From contig NZ_OESZ01000001.1 in the NCBI RefSeq assembly GCF_900239345.1, positions 62,001-126,000 of the forward strand: 64,000 nt of DNA, given 5' to 3'. The notes under the pieces are model-generated. The model saw only the letters and a list, made by a program, of their open reading frames with translations, did not search any database and was not told where the DNA came from. Shown here in pieces: positions 17,689-27,014 of this stretch (the stretch's first letter is position 1; the number at the start of each line of letters is the position of its first letter). The position numbers and the translations under genes were made by a program. The DNA comes from Tenacibaculum dicentrarchi. Its GTDB lineage: Bacteria > Bacteroidota > Bacteroidia > Flavobacteriales > Flavobacteriaceae.

Positions 17689-18114
17689 TTATTTATATAA
17701 TTGACCACATTTACTTCTAACTAACTTACTATAAACTACTCTTTCGTATGGTGTTATTACTCTTTTTTCTCTTAGAATTAAACCGATAGATCTTCTATTA
17801 AAAGGCTTAAATACAAAAGCTGAATCTATCTTTGGGTAAAATAAAACAAGAGTTTGACTTTTCTTATCATCCTCAAATTCATAAATAAAATCGGGATATT
17901 CTCGTTTATTTAAAAAATTATATAAATCTGTTTTTCCATGATACCCTAAATGGTATTTAATTCTTCTATTACCAATAAATTTATCATTTTTATTTATCAA
18001 AATAAAACTGTTTATAGCTCTACCGTGGGTATATCCAAGGTTAAAACTAGAACAGCTCATCATAAAATAGATAAACCCTAGTAAAAGAAAATATTTTAAA
18101 TTCAAAAATTTCAT
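17689..18114 (-). CDS. Hypothetical lipoprotein
   Basis: A 141-residue protein with a hydrophobic N-terminus and lipobox-like FMMSC (about Cys21), then a basic mature region rich in Tyr, Arg and Lys (NRRIKYHLGYHG, FNRRSIGLILREKR). I do not recognise a family. It lies 10 bases downstream of pgk and 12 bases upstream of the aldo/keto reductase gene on the same strand, so the three are likely one transcript. Two Cys are present (the lipobox and one close to the C-terminus). Confidence 0.6.
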   Translation of the reverse strand: MKFLNLKYFLLLGFIYFMMSCSSFNLGYTHGRAINSFILINKNDKFIGNRRIKYHLGYHGKTDLYNFLNKREYPDFIYEFEDDKKSQTLVLFYPKIDSAFVFKPFNRRSIGLILREKRVITPYERVVYSKLVRSKCGQLYK

Positions 18115-18124
18115 ATTTTAATTT

Positions 18125-19312
18125 TTACTTTAAAATAGCTTCAATTCCTGGTAATGCTTTTCCTTCTAACATTTCTAACATTGCTCCACCACCTGTAGAA
18201 ACATAACTTACTTTATCACCAAAACCAAACTGTTTTACAGCGGCTACAGAATCTCCTCCTCCAACTAAAGAAAATGCACCGTTTTCAGTTGCTTTTGAAA
18301 TAGCATTTCCTAATTCAATAGTACCTTTTGAAAAATTTTCTAATTCAAAAACACCTAAAGGACCATTCCATAAAATAGTTTTCGATTTAGCTATTACTGT
18401 TGCAAAATTTCCTGAAGTTTTAGGTCCACAATCAAGTCCCATCCATCCTTCAGGAATTTTTGTAGTATCTACTGTTTGCATATTTGCATCATTCGAAAAA
18501 GCATCAGCAATTACAGCATCTACAGGTAAGTGAATTTCTGTGTTTTTTTCTTTTGCTAGTTTCAAAATAGCCAATGCTAAATTTAATTTATCATCTTCCA
18601 CTAATGAATTTCCGATGTTTCCACCTAATGCTTTTATAAAAGTAAAAGTCATTCCTCCACCAACAATAATATGGTCTACTTTTTCAATAATATTTTCAAT
18701 AACTCCAATTTTAGATGATACTTTTGCACCTCCTAAAATAGCTGTTACAGGCTTTTCAGAATCATTTAAAACCTTATCAATACTTTCTATTTCAGTAGCT
18801 AATAAATTACCAAAACATTTATTATCAGTAAAAAACTGAGCAATTACAGCTGTTGAAGCATGCGCTCTGTGTGCTGTACCAAAAGCGTCATTTACATAAA
18901 TATCTCCCCACTTTGATAACTTTTCAGCAAAAGCAATATCTCCTGTTTTTTCTTCTGGATAAAAACGTAAGTTTTCTAATAATAAAATTTCGCCACTTTT
19001 TAAATTTGCTACGGCATCAGCAACTTCATCACCAATACAATCATTTACAAATTTTACTTGAACGCCTAAATTTTTAGTTACTTCAGCAACAATATGACGT
19101 AGTGAAAAGGCATCTTCTTGGGCTTTAGGACGTCCTAAATGCGACATTAAAACACAGCTTCCACCATCTTCTAAAACTTTAATAATTGTTGCTTTTGCTG
19201 CTTGAATTCTTGTAGCATCAGTTACTTCAAATTTATCATTTAAAGGCACGTTAAAATCTACACGGATTAAGGCTTTTTTATTTTCGAAATTAAAATCGTT
19301 TAATGTTTTCAT
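18125..19312 (-). CDS. pgk: Phosphoglycerate kinase
   Basis: A 395-residue glycolytic enzyme that transfers phosphate from 1,3-bisphosphoglycerate to ADP. It shows the N-terminal signature [13 protein letters not shown] (about residues 14-26), [21 protein letters not shown], the hinge and nucleotide region [23 protein letters not shown], and the C-terminal [12 protein letters not shown] with [11 protein letters not shown]. Length is normal for the bacterial enzyme. Confidence 0.97.
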   Translation of the reverse strand: MKTLNDFNFENKKALIRVDFNVPLNDKFEVTDATRIQAAKATIIKVLEDGGSCVLMSHLGRPKAQEDAFSLRHIVAEVTKNLGVQVKFVNDCIGDEVADAVANLKSGEILLLENLRFYPEEKTGDIAFAEKLSKWGDIYVNDAFGTAHRAHASTAVIAQFFTDNKCFGNLLATEIESIDKVLNDSEKPVTAILGGAKVSSKIGVIENIIEKVDHIIVGGGMTFTFIKALGGNIGNSLVEDDKLNLALAILKLAKEKNTEIHLPVDAVIADAFSNDANMQTVDTTKIPEGWMGLDCGPKTSGNFATVIAKSKTILWNGPLGVFELENFSKGTIELGNAISKATENGAFSLVGGGDSVAAVKQFGFGDKVSYVSTGGGAMLEMLEGKALPGIEAILK

Positions 19313-19373
19313 ATTTTTTTTAAAGTGTGTTCGTTTTTGTTATCTACAAAAATAATTATTTAAATCTGATTCG

Positions 19374-19408
19374 TTTGCACTATTTAGCTTTTCAAATAGA
19401 TATATTTG
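19374..19408 (+). promoter_or_regulatory. Promoter of moaE
   Basis: TTTG (19374-19377), 23 bases, then TATATTTG (19401-19408), matching the Bacteroidota consensus. The ATG at 19429 follows 21 bases later, so upstream in-frame start codons are not used. Confidence 0.6.
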
Positions 19409-19428
19409 TGGTCGTTTATTATTTTGAT

Positions 19429-19851
19429 ATGAATACAACCGATATAAAAGTAAGTACCCAAAAACTAAATTTACAAGAATGTTATAATTTTGTAGAAGAT
19501 TCTGCTTGCGGTGGCATTGCTGCTTTTGTAGGAACTGTTAGAGATGCAACCCAAAATAAAAATGTTACACAGTTAGATTTTTCTACTTACAGACCCATGG
19601 CAATTAAAGAAATGCAAAAAATTGCCGATTTAGCAATGACTAAATTTAGCATCAAAAAAATTGCTATTCATCATGCCGAAGGAATGTTACAAATTAAAGA
19701 TATACCTGTAATTATTACTGTTTCTTCTCCTCACAGAAATGCTGCTTTTGATGCTTGTCAATTTGCCATTGATACTTTAAAAGAAACCGTACCAATCTGG
19801 AAAAAAGAGTATTTTGAAGATGGTGAAGTTTGGGTAAATGCACATCCTTAA
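19429..19851 (+). CDS. moaE: Molybdopterin synthase catalytic subunit MoaE
   Basis: A 140-residue protein of the MoaE family, which converts precursor Z to molybdopterin using sulfur from thiocarboxylated MoaD. Diagnostic blocks are GGIAAFVGTVRD (about residues 28-39), YRPMAIKEMQKIA, AIHHAEGMLQIKDI, VSSPHRNAAFDACQFAIDTLKETVPIWKKE, and the C-terminal VWVNAHP. The catalytic Lys of the VPIWKKE segment is present. The frame is open further upstream, but a promoter lies there and homologous proteins begin close to this Met. MoaD is encoded 13.6 kb to the left. Confidence 0.93.
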   Translation: MNTTDIKVSTQKLNLQECYNFVEDSACGGIAAFVGTVRDATQNKNVTQLDFSTYRPMAIKEMQKIADLAMTKFSIKKIAIHHAEGMLQIKDIPVIITVSSPHRNAAFDACQFAIDTLKETVPIWKKEYFEDGEVWVNAHP

Positions 19852-19863
19852 AATATAGTTTTA

Positions 19864-22629
19864 TTAGTAAGGCAAATCAGCTGGTTCAATAAAATCAACT
19901 TCAGAATTGTATATTTCTAGTAAAAACTGTTTTATTTCATCCATAAAATCGGCTAATTTTTCTTCTGTAACTAAGTTATCAACACCTCCTCTTTTAGGTG
20001 AAAAATTCATCTTCAAAAACCCATTATTTAAATTTTTAAAGGATATAATTCCTGCTTCTAAATTCTTCGAAAAATCAAAATTCTTATTTTTAGTATATAA
20101 AAAAGCGTACAACATTACTTGAATTGCTTTATGATGTTTTAAATCTCTGATATTTGTAAAATCAGAAGCTTTTAAGTTAGCTGAATTTACCATTCCTGTT
20201 TTATAATCTATAATTCTAATAACGCCATTTAACTCGTCTATTCTATCTACTTTTCCGTGTATTTTTATAGGAAAATCAATACCTTCAATCATAATTTCAG
20301 TAGCTAAAAAATCTTCTACTCCTATAATTTTTAGGCGATTATTTTCATCCTTTAACAGTTCTTTTTCTTTGGATAAAAAATTTTCAACAAAACGATTTGC
20401 TACTTCAAAAATTAGTCTATTTTTTCCTGTAATAATATTTCCATTTTTAAAATGTTGTGAAAAATAATAAACGACTAATTTTTTTGTTTTTAATTGCATT
20501 TTAGCAATATCGGCAACTGATAAAAATTTACCCACATATGGTTTATACAAATTATCTAAAACATCATGAACTACATTACCCATAGTATTTGAAGCAACAG
20601 TTTCTTCTACATTTTCAAACTCATCTATTTTTAAAATTTTCTGCTTATAAAATGCTATCGGATTGTATAAATAATTAGTTAAAGCCGATGGAGATATTCC
20701 TTTTTGAGCAAGTTCTCGCAAACATTCTAATGCTTTTGTATCTTTTTTTATCTGTTTTAATTTTACAGGTGATGTTACTAATTTAGGAGTAATTGTTTTT
20801 TCAGTAATATCATCTCGCATCATTTCTAACTGTGTTACAAAACGACTTTTTTCACCACTTCCAAAAACATCATGTTCGGTATTATATAGAATATAAATAT
20901 TTTTAGCTCGTTGTAATAATCTAAAAAAATGATACGAAAAAAGTGCATCTTTTTCTTTGTAAGTAGGCAAGCCAAATTCAATTTTTACATCAAAAGGAAT
21001 AAACGTATTTTGTTGACTACTTGCAGGTAACACACCCTCATTTACAGATGTTATAATTACATTTTCAAAGTCTAACATTCTGGTTTCTAAAACTCCCATT
21101 AATTGTAATCCTTGTAATGGTTCTCCTTGAAATGATAAACTTTCAGATTGAATTAATTGTTTAAAAAACTGATGTAAAGTTTTTAAATCCTGTACATAAT
21201 TAAACTGATTATGTAAGGTTTGTAATTGTGTAAAAGCGGTATAAAAACGGAATAAATATTCCTTTTCTAAATCGTTTGCCCTATCTTTTAAAACATTTAT
21301 TAACTGTAATATTCTTGATAAAAATTCTGATATTGTTGAAAACTTCGAAAAAACAAGCCCAATAATTTGTTTAATTTCATCATCTAAAGGCGCTAAAAAA
21401 TCATTGATTTTAGTGCTACTTATAAACGTATTATTTTCTTTAACAATTGCAGATGCTATAATTTCTGCTACATTTTCAAGATCATCAATTTGTAATAGTT
21501 TATATATTGCCGCATCTTTTACAAAACGAACCACATCTTTATGATAAAACAGATTTTCAGTTTGTTTTTGTAATTTTTCTTGATTATTGAACAGCTGAAA
21601 AATAGCGAAAATTAAAGTAGTTGTAGGAATATCTTTTAACGGATATCCCATGGTAATATTAATCGCCTTCACACTTTCTGGCAATGAATTTAAGGTAATA
21701 GGTAGTAAAGTTTCATCTGCTAAAACCAAAGCAGTATTATTATAGCTTGGTAATTTTGCTAAAATTTCGCCTGCATATTTTACTTGTGTTATATTTTTTG
21801 AAGCGCCAATTACTTGAATATTTTTAGTTTCAGCAAAATAATTTTTAATGGTTTCAAGCTTATTTCCTGTACTTTTTTCGTAATATTTCCAGTTTTTCTT
21901 ATACTTCCTTAAAAAACTTCCCGCCTGATGATTTGTTTGATAAAATGATTTATCAACATCCCAATATACTTTGGTATTTCCTTCGGATAAAAAGGCTTGA
22001 AACAAAAATTCTTCAGCAGTATTTAAGGCATTAAATCCGATGAAAAAATATTTTTTATGTTGATTTTTCTCTAAAAAACCAGCTACTTTCTTCGTTGCTT
22101 CTCGATATAAAACACCTTGATATCCTATTTCATTTTCCAATAAAAATTTATAAAATACTTTATAAAATTTTTCTAATCTTTCTATAAAAGAGAAATGATC
22201 TTTTATCAATTCGGTTTCTTTAAACTCTCCTTTTACCGACCATTTTTGTAAGCGATGAATATCTCGTAAATACACGAATATTTTAGTCGGATCAATTAAA
22301 TGCTGGTCGATTTCATTAAAATCTGTTAAAACAGTAAAAGCCCAAGTAGAAAAAATATCAAAAGAAACTGGATTTTCTTCTACTTGTTTATAAATCGTAT
22401 AAAAATGAAATAATAATTGTACCGAATCTACTTTTGTAATTTCAGATATATCTTCAACTAAATCTCCAATATTAATAACTTCAGGTAAAAAACCTGCAAA
22501 AATTTTATCTTTAAATGTTTGTTTTACAAACACCCCTGCTCTTTGAGAAGGAAGAATAAATACAACATCTTCAAATGATTTAGTGGTTTCTAAAATGGCA
22601 TCTAAAGTTTCAGAAATAAACGAATTCAT
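19864..22629 (-). CDS. PD-(D/E)XK nuclease family protein, AddB-like
   Basis: A 921-residue protein. The N-terminal part has a degenerate helicase-like layout (VFILPSQRAGVFVKQTF in place of a Walker A), and the middle carries LQLMGVLETRMLDFENVIITSVNEGVLP, the block that couples to the inactive helicase in AddB/RexB proteins. The C-terminal RecB-like nuclease is clear: IHGKVDRIDELNGVIRIIDYKTG (Asp and Lys of the PD-(D/E)XK site) preceded by GNVVHDVLDNLY. By analogy it works with an AddA-type helicase-nuclease in double-strand break repair. No AddA gene lies in this window. Confidence 0.85.
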   Translation of the reverse strand: MNSFISETLDAILETTKSFEDVVFILPSQRAGVFVKQTFKDKIFAGFLPEVINIGDLVEDISEITKVDSVQLLFHFYTIYKQVEENPVSFDIFSTWAFTVLTDFNEIDQHLIDPTKIFVYLRDIHRLQKWSVKGEFKETELIKDHFSFIERLEKFYKVFYKFLLENEIGYQGVLYREATKKVAGFLEKNQHKKYFFIGFNALNTAEEFLFQAFLSEGNTKVYWDVDKSFYQTNHQAGSFLRKYKKNWKYYEKSTGNKLETIKNYFAETKNIQVIGASKNITQVKYAGEILAKLPSYNNTALVLADETLLPITLNSLPESVKAINITMGYPLKDIPTTTLIFAIFQLFNNQEKLQKQTENLFYHKDVVRFVKDAAIYKLLQIDDLENVAEIIASAIVKENNTFISSTKINDFLAPLDDEIKQIIGLVFSKFSTISEFLSRILQLINVLKDRANDLEKEYLFRFYTAFTQLQTLHNQFNYVQDLKTLHQFFKQLIQSESLSFQGEPLQGLQLMGVLETRMLDFENVIITSVNEGVLPASSQQNTFIPFDVKIEFGLPTYKEKDALFSYHFFRLLQRAKNIYILYNTEHDVFGSGEKSRFVTQLEMMRDDITEKTITPKLVTSPVKLKQIKKDTKALECLRELAQKGISPSALTNYLYNPIAFYKQKILKIDEFENVEETVASNTMGNVVHDVLDNLYKPYVGKFLSVADIAKMQLKTKKLVVYYFSQHFKNGNIITGKNRLIFEVANRFVENFLSKEKELLKDENNRLKIIGVEDFLATEIMIEGIDFPIKIHGKVDRIDELNGVIRIIDYKTGMVNSANLKASDFTNIRDLKHHKAIQVMLYAFLYTKNKNFDFSKNLEAGIISFKNLNNGFLKMNFSPKRGGVDNLVTEEKLADFMDEIKQFLLEIYNSEVDFIEPADLPY

Positions 22630-22704
22630 AGCTTTTTTTTAATCAACCCAAAGTACAAATTTTATCTTATTTTTGATAAGAATAACCACTTCATTTTTTG
22701 AATA

Positions 22705-23511
22705 ATGAATACTTATAATAAACTTAAAGCAGTACTTATACAATCTGATTTAGTTTGGGAAAATCCGACCGAAAACAGAATAAAATTTGAAGAAAAAATA
22801 AATAAACTTTCTTCGGATGTCGATTTAATTATTTTACCTGAAATGTTTACAACTGGTTTTAGCATGAAAGCAAATCATTTAGCAGAAACCATGAGTGGCG
22901 ATACTGTAAATTGGATGAAAAGACTATCCAAAGAAAAAAATTGTGCTATTACAGGAAGTATTATTATCAAAGAAAAAGCCTTTAATTCCGAAGAAAAAGA
23001 GCTTTATTATAACAGATTATTATTTGTGTATCCTTCAGGTAAAATTGATTTTTATGATAAAAAACACTTATTTACCCTTGCTGGAGAACAAAAAATATTT
23101 ACCGCTGGAACTAAAAAAAATATTGTTAATTATAAAGACTGGAAAATTTGTCTGTTAATTTGTTATGATTTACGTTTTCCTGCATGGGCTAGAAACACCG
23201 ATAATTACGATTTATTGCTATATGTAGCAAGTTGGCCAACTTCAAGAATTGACGCTTGGGATACTTTATTAAAAGCTCGTTCTATTGAAAATATGAGTTA
23301 TACAATTGGTGTAAACAGAGTTGGAACAGATGCTAATGGACATCAATATAACGGAAATTCTGTTTGTTATGATATGCTTGGGAATTGCATTGATAAAAAT
23401 AATAACGGAGAAGAAATATCTTTACAGATCGAATTAAATAAAGAAGAGCAAAATAAAATTCGTACTAATTTTGGGTTTTTAAATGATAAAGATACTATTA
23501 CTCTTAATTAA
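22705..23511 (+). CDS. Nitrilase-superfamily amidase (omega-amidase, YafV-like)
   Basis: A 268-residue carbon-nitrogen hydrolase. The catalytic triad is visible: Glu in LPEMFTTGFS (about residue 45), Lys in YDKKHLF, and Cys153 in LLICYDLRFPAWAR. YDLRFP together with the conserved ENMSYTIGVNRVGTDANG points to the omega-amidase group (alpha-ketoglutaramate or alpha-ketosuccinamate to the keto acid plus ammonia), a metabolite-repair function. It is divergent from the AddB-like gene and ends in a hairpin terminator. Confidence 0.88.
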   Translation: MNTYNKLKAVLIQSDLVWENPTENRIKFEEKINKLSSDVDLIILPEMFTTGFSMKANHLAETMSGDTVNWMKRLSKEKNCAITGSIIIKEKAFNSEEKELYYNRLLFVYPSGKIDFYDKKHLFTLAGEQKIFTAGTKKNIVNYKDWKICLLICYDLRFPAWARNTDNYDLLLYVASWPTSRIDAWDTLLKARSIENMSYTIGVNRVGTDANGHQYNGNSVCYDMLGNCIDKNNNGEEISLQIELNKEEQNKIRTNFGFLNDKDTITLN

Positions 23512-23520
23512 TTATCAATA

Positions 23521-23546
23521 AAAAAGCAACCCTAAGGTTGCTTTTT
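23521..23546. terminator. Bidirectional terminator between amidase and desaturase genes
   Basis: AAAAAGCAACC and GGTTGCTTTTT pair perfectly around the loop CTAA, lying between two convergent genes with A/T runs on both sides. Confidence 0.88.
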
Positions 23547-23557
23547 AAAATTATTTT

Positions 23558-24538
23558 TTATGCTGGAATCATCCATTTAAAGTTGAATTTTGTATCAGGA
23601 ATTATCATTCGTTCTGTAATTCGGTACATTCTGTCTGGTAATTTCATTAAATAATCACGGGCTTTTTCAGCCTCTGGCGTTAAGCCTGTAATTTTATCAA
23701 TTTCCCAAGCAGCATTTAACTTTTTAAGAATATCAACATAGTCAAAACCTGTATAAACGCCAACTCTTTGTGCTACTGTTGAAAAATCATCAAATAAAGT
23801 TCCTTTTGCAGCAAAAGACTCTCTTAAATGATAAGCTGGCATTACAATTTTATGCTTCATCATGTGTTGAAAAGCCAACATCATTTCGCTAGGGTCAATC
23901 GCAAAAATTTGCTTAATAAACTCGGTATATGCCAAATGATGACGCATTTCATCTCCAGCGATAATTCGAGACATTTTAGCCAACGATTTATGCCCTTGTT
24001 TTTTTGCTATTTTCCCAACATTTAAGTGTGAAATATAAGTAGCTAATTCTTGAAAACTCGTATAAACAAAGTTTTTATACGGGTCACTAGCAGTTCCAAT
24101 ATCAAATCCATCGGTAATTAAATGCTGTGTGGTAATTTCTACTTCACGCATATTTACACGTCCTGAAAGGTATAAATATTTGTTTAACACATCGCCATGA
24201 CGATTTTCTTCTGCCGTCCAAGCACGAATCCATTTTGCCCAGCCGTTATCGGGGTGTTGTGTAACTCCATCTAAATCTAACAACCACGATTCGTAAGTTG
24301 GTAAAGCTTCTTCTGTAATAGTATCGCCTACTAAAACCACCCAAAAATCATCGTCTAATTCTTTCGATAATTCTCTGATTTCTTCTACTTCCGATATAAA
24401 AGTATCTTTTTGTGAGTTTGGTAAAAAATCAGTTGGTTGCCAAATTTTTTCAGCAGGGATTAAAAATTTATCTACGAAAAGATCAATGTTCTTTTCGAGC
24501 GTTTTCATTACTTCCTTTCGGATGTTTTGTATTGACAT
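23558..24538 (-). CDS. Acyl-ACP desaturase
   Basis: A 326-residue soluble diiron desaturase of the stearoyl-ACP type. Two diiron motifs are visible: TAEENRHGDVLNKYLYLSGRVN (EENRHGD, about residues 107-115) and IIAGDEMRHHLAY (DEMRHH, about residues 190-196). Additional Glu ligands come from helices such as WVVLVGDTITEEALPTYES. It introduces a cis double bond into acyl-ACP. The adjacent plsC-type gene, 36 bases upstream on the same strand, suggests a joint role in membrane lipid composition. Confidence 0.93.
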   Translation of the reverse strand: MSIQNIRKEVMKTLEKNIDLFVDKFLIPAEKIWQPTDFLPNSQKDTFISEVEEIRELSKELDDDFWVVLVGDTITEEALPTYESWLLDLDGVTQHPDNGWAKWIRAWTAEENRHGDVLNKYLYLSGRVNMREVEITTQHLITDGFDIGTASDPYKNFVYTSFQELATYISHLNVGKIAKKQGHKSLAKMSRIIAGDEMRHHLAYTEFIKQIFAIDPSEMMLAFQHMMKHKIVMPAYHLRESFAAKGTLFDDFSTVAQRVGVYTGFDYVDILKKLNAAWEIDKITGLTPEAEKARDYLMKLPDRMYRITERMIIPDTKFNFKWMIPA

Positions 24539-24574
24539 AATATATATTTTATAGTTGTTTGTTTTGTTTCTATT

Positions 24575-25306
24575 TTAGTAATCGATTGCTTCTTTAATGG
24601 TGTTTTCCACACTATCTATCAACTCTTTAAACGGTAAACTATTCACTTTTATTGGCGTATGTGTTTTAATTTTGATAGGACTTCCTAAGCCTAATGGAAA
24701 TTTCCCATATTTAAACACTTTCCATGAATTATTTATGGTTAACGGAACAATATAAGCTTCGGGATTGTATTTTGCAATCATTTTTAAGCCGTTTGGTGAA
24801 AATGATTTTGGCACGCCTGTTACACTTCTTGTTCCTTCAGGAAAAATAGCCGCAGACCAGTTATTTTTATCAATAGTTTTTGAGAAATTTGCCAATTCGG
24901 TTAAAGCTTGTCTTGGGTCTTTTCTATCGATTAAAGCTGCTCCTCCGTGTCTTAAATTAAATGAAATACTTGGAATACCTTTTCCTAATTCTTTTTTAGA
25001 AACAAACTTTGGATTGTTCTTTCTAAAATGCCAAATAATTGGCGATATATCAAAAGTACTTTGATGGTTTGATACAAATATTAAACTGGTGTTTTCTGGC
25101 AATTCTTGCTCATTTTCTACTTGTACTCGAATCCCTAAAATTAATAATGATTTAATTAAAAACCAATTCATAATATTCACTACTTTTTGATGCCCTTTCT
25201 GCCCAAAAAATTTCAATCCTAACCATTGTATAGGATGAAATATTAATAGTAGTGAAAAGAAAACTACTGCAAATATTGAAGAGATAATATAACTTATAAA
25301 TTTCAT
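24575..25306 (-). CDS. plsC: 1-acylglycerol-3-phosphate O-acyltransferase (PlsC family, second copy)
   Basis: A 243-residue protein with an N-terminal membrane segment (ISSIFAVVFFSLLLIF) and all canonical motifs: VSNHQSTFDISP (HX4D), FVSKKELGKGIP, and IFPEGTRSVTG. It acylates lysophosphatidate to phosphatidate. It is closer to classical PlsC than the paralogue at 11238-12023, since EGTR is intact. It probably shares a transcript with the desaturase gene downstream. Confidence 0.92.
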   Translation of the reverse strand: MKFISYIISSIFAVVFFSLLLIFHPIQWLGLKFFGQKGHQKVVNIMNWFLIKSLLILGIRVQVENEQELPENTSLIFVSNHQSTFDISPIIWHFRKNNPKFVSKKELGKGIPSISFNLRHGGAALIDRKDPRQALTELANFSKTIDKNNWSAAIFPEGTRSVTGVPKSFSPNGLKMIAKYNPEAYIVPLTINNSWKVFKYGKFPLGLGSPIKIKTHTPIKVNSLPFKELIDSVENTIKEAIDY

Positions 25307-25330
25307 TAGTATTATAGTTTAGTATAATAC

Positions 25331-25360
25331 AAAAATAAAAAATCCCACGAAAGTGGGACT
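25331..25360 (-). terminator. Terminator of the four-helix membrane protein gene
   Basis: On the minus strand TCCCAC-TTTC-GTGGGA (25343-25358) is followed by TTTTTTATTTTT. It lies just after the stop of the gene ending at 25392. Confidence 0.75.
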
Positions 25361-25391
25361 ATATATTTCAATTAAAACGAATTAAGTACTA

Positions 25392-25802
25392 TTAAAACCA
25401 ATTATTCCAAGGGATTCTTGATAATATTACTACTAATGCTAGCCCATAAAAGATGGTAAAGGTTTTAAATTTATCTTCACTTTTTACTTGTTTTTTGTGT
25501 TTTGACCATCCTACAGTAATTAATACGATTGCGATAATCATCATTAATGGATGCTCTAAAGCTAATAATCTTACAGGAGCATCTTTCATTTCACCTAACC
25601 CTTTTTGAAAACCACCTATAAAATACACAAAAAAACCTAATAATAATTGAATATGTGTAGTAATTAAGCTAAACAATCCTAAACGAAACTCTTTGTGTGT
25701 AAATTCTTTTTTCTGAATTAATCCTATAATGGCATTTACTACTGTAAAAATTAATACTGCTAGCACAATATATGCCCAATAAGAGTGTAATGTTTTCATC
25801 AT
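25392..25802 (-). CDS. Small four-helix membrane protein, unknown function
   Basis: A 136-residue protein with four hydrophobic helices (SYWAYIVLAVLIFTVVNAIIGLI, LGLFSLITTHIQLLLGFFVYFI, HPLMMIIAIVLITVGW, FTIFYGLALVVIL). Conserved-looking His residues lie inside or next to helices (TTHIQ, LEHPLMM), which could ligate heme; such proteins are sometimes loosely named cytochrome B in flavobacterial annotation. I chose the Met-Met start at 25802, because the longer frame (to 25865) overlaps a minus-strand TAAATTTG -7 element (25832-25839). Confidence 0.7.
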   Translation of the reverse strand: MMKTLHSYWAYIVLAVLIFTVVNAIIGLIQKKEFTHKEFRLGLFSLITTHIQLLLGFFVYFIGGFQKGLGEMKDAPVRLLALEHPLMMIIAIVLITVGWSKHKKQVKSEDKFKTFTIFYGLALVVILSRIPWNNWF

Positions 25803-25854
25803 GATGTGTCTGTGTTTATTTTTGTTATTGGCAAATTTAGTGAATTTTAAGCAT

Positions 25855-25884
25855 AAAAAAACCACCCCGATTGAGGTGGTTTTT
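25855..25884 (-). terminator. Terminator of the receptor/lipoprotein operon
   Basis: AAAAAACCACC and GGTGGTTTTT pair around an 8-base loop (25855-25880). It lies 22 bases after the stop of the lipoprotein gene at 25906 and reads on the minus strand. Confidence 0.85.
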
Positions 25885-25905
25885 AAATTGTTTTATTGAA
25901 TATTT

Positions 25906-27003
25906 TTATGCTTGTTCTTTTTGAATAACATAAACAGTACCTTCTTTTATAAGTTTCATTGTAAAAACTTTATTAGATCCATCATATACTGAATATGAAA
26001 CAATATATTTTTGACCTTCAAGATCTGTAGGGAAATTGTTTAATAAAATTGTATTAATTTTATCTAAACGAACAGCTTCTGTTTCGTCATCTTTACCTGC
26101 TCTTACATCAAAGTTATTGTATCTATCATTACCAATTAAAGCGTAATCAGCTGCTGTTAAAGTATATTTGATAGTATTATCAGGCACCCAATTAGTTCCG
26201 TCATGCCCAAACTTAACTGTTTGTTCAATAGTATTGGTATATTTAGCCCATTTAGTTCCATCATAGATAAAATAAATTACTGAACTATCTGTTACACCTC
26301 CACCAAGATACATTTTGTACATAAATCCTTGAATAGTTCCAGCTTCTTTTGGCTCGTATTTATATTTATCTAATAAAAATACTGGAATTTTAGCATAGGC
26401 TTCATCTTTACTAGAAAAATTAGGATGAGACTCCCCCATTTGCTTGTATTCTTCTTTTGAAAAACCTGTAACTAATTCCCAAGCACCATTGTTAAATAAA
26501 AAACCGTTGTTTAATGTTGATACAGCCCCAGAATAATATTTATAAGTTAAAGAAACTAATAATCTGTTTGCTGGATTTGTGTATTTACGGTTTAAAAAAT
26601 CAGTAATATGAGAAAACTTACTAAAGTTACCATATTTCTGTCCTGATTCAGTATAATCTGCTTTTGTTACTTCATAGCTTTCTAAACTTTTTTCAGTATT
26701 TTTTTTGCTATAAACTTTAAAAGTTACTACTGCTGATGATTTTTTTCCAAAAACAGGATACTTGTTTGCTAAAAATGCAGGTAATTCTGCTTTTGCATCT
26801 GCTTCCGAATTAAAATTAGGGTATTTAAAACCTAATCCTCCTTTTGTAATTTTGTTTGTATAATCGGCATCTTCAAGAGTATACTCTACATCTGCTACAA
26901 TAGCATTTTCTTGTGCATCAATTTCTGCATTGATATCTTCCAATGGTTCACATGAAGTAAAAACCATTGCAAAAACAGCTACTAATAAAAATATATTTTT
27001 CAT
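25906..27003 (-). CDS. Lipoprotein with four imperfect ~80-residue repeats, partner of the TonB receptor
   Basis: A 365-residue lipoprotein (signal ending FTSCEPLED, Cys18). The mature part contains four imperfect repeats. Each starts with a YTLxxADY-type phrase (YTLEDADY, YEVTKADY, GFSKEEY, YTLTAADY), continues with NF and a helix ending FLxxKYP/FLLDKY/LLNNFP, and then a beta-pair VTFKVY/LTYKYY/FMYKMY/VSYSVY before FNNGAWELV or YDGTKWAKY. I do not recall a functional name. It begins 11 bases after the TonB receptor stop, so it is almost certainly co-transcribed and may act as that receptor's surface substrate-binding partner, as SusD-like proteins do, though it shows no SusD similarity. Confidence 0.75.
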   Translation of the reverse strand: MKNIFLLVAVFAMVFTSCEPLEDINAEIDAQENAIVADVEYTLEDADYTNKITKGGLGFKYPNFNSEADAKAELPAFLANKYPVFGKKSSAVVTFKVYSKKNTEKSLESYEVTKADYTESGQKYGNFSKFSHITDFLNRKYTNPANRLLVSLTYKYYSGAVSTLNNGFLFNNGAWELVTGFSKEEYKQMGESHPNFSSKDEAYAKIPVFLLDKYKYEPKEAGTIQGFMYKMYLGGGVTDSSVIYFIYDGTKWAKYTNTIEQTVKFGHDGTNWVPDNTIKYTLTAADYALIGNDRYNNFDVRAGKDDETEAVRLDKINTILLNNFPTDLEGQKYIVSYSVYDGSNKVFTMKLIKEGTVYVIQKEQA

Positions 27004-27014
27004 GATTCTATTTT

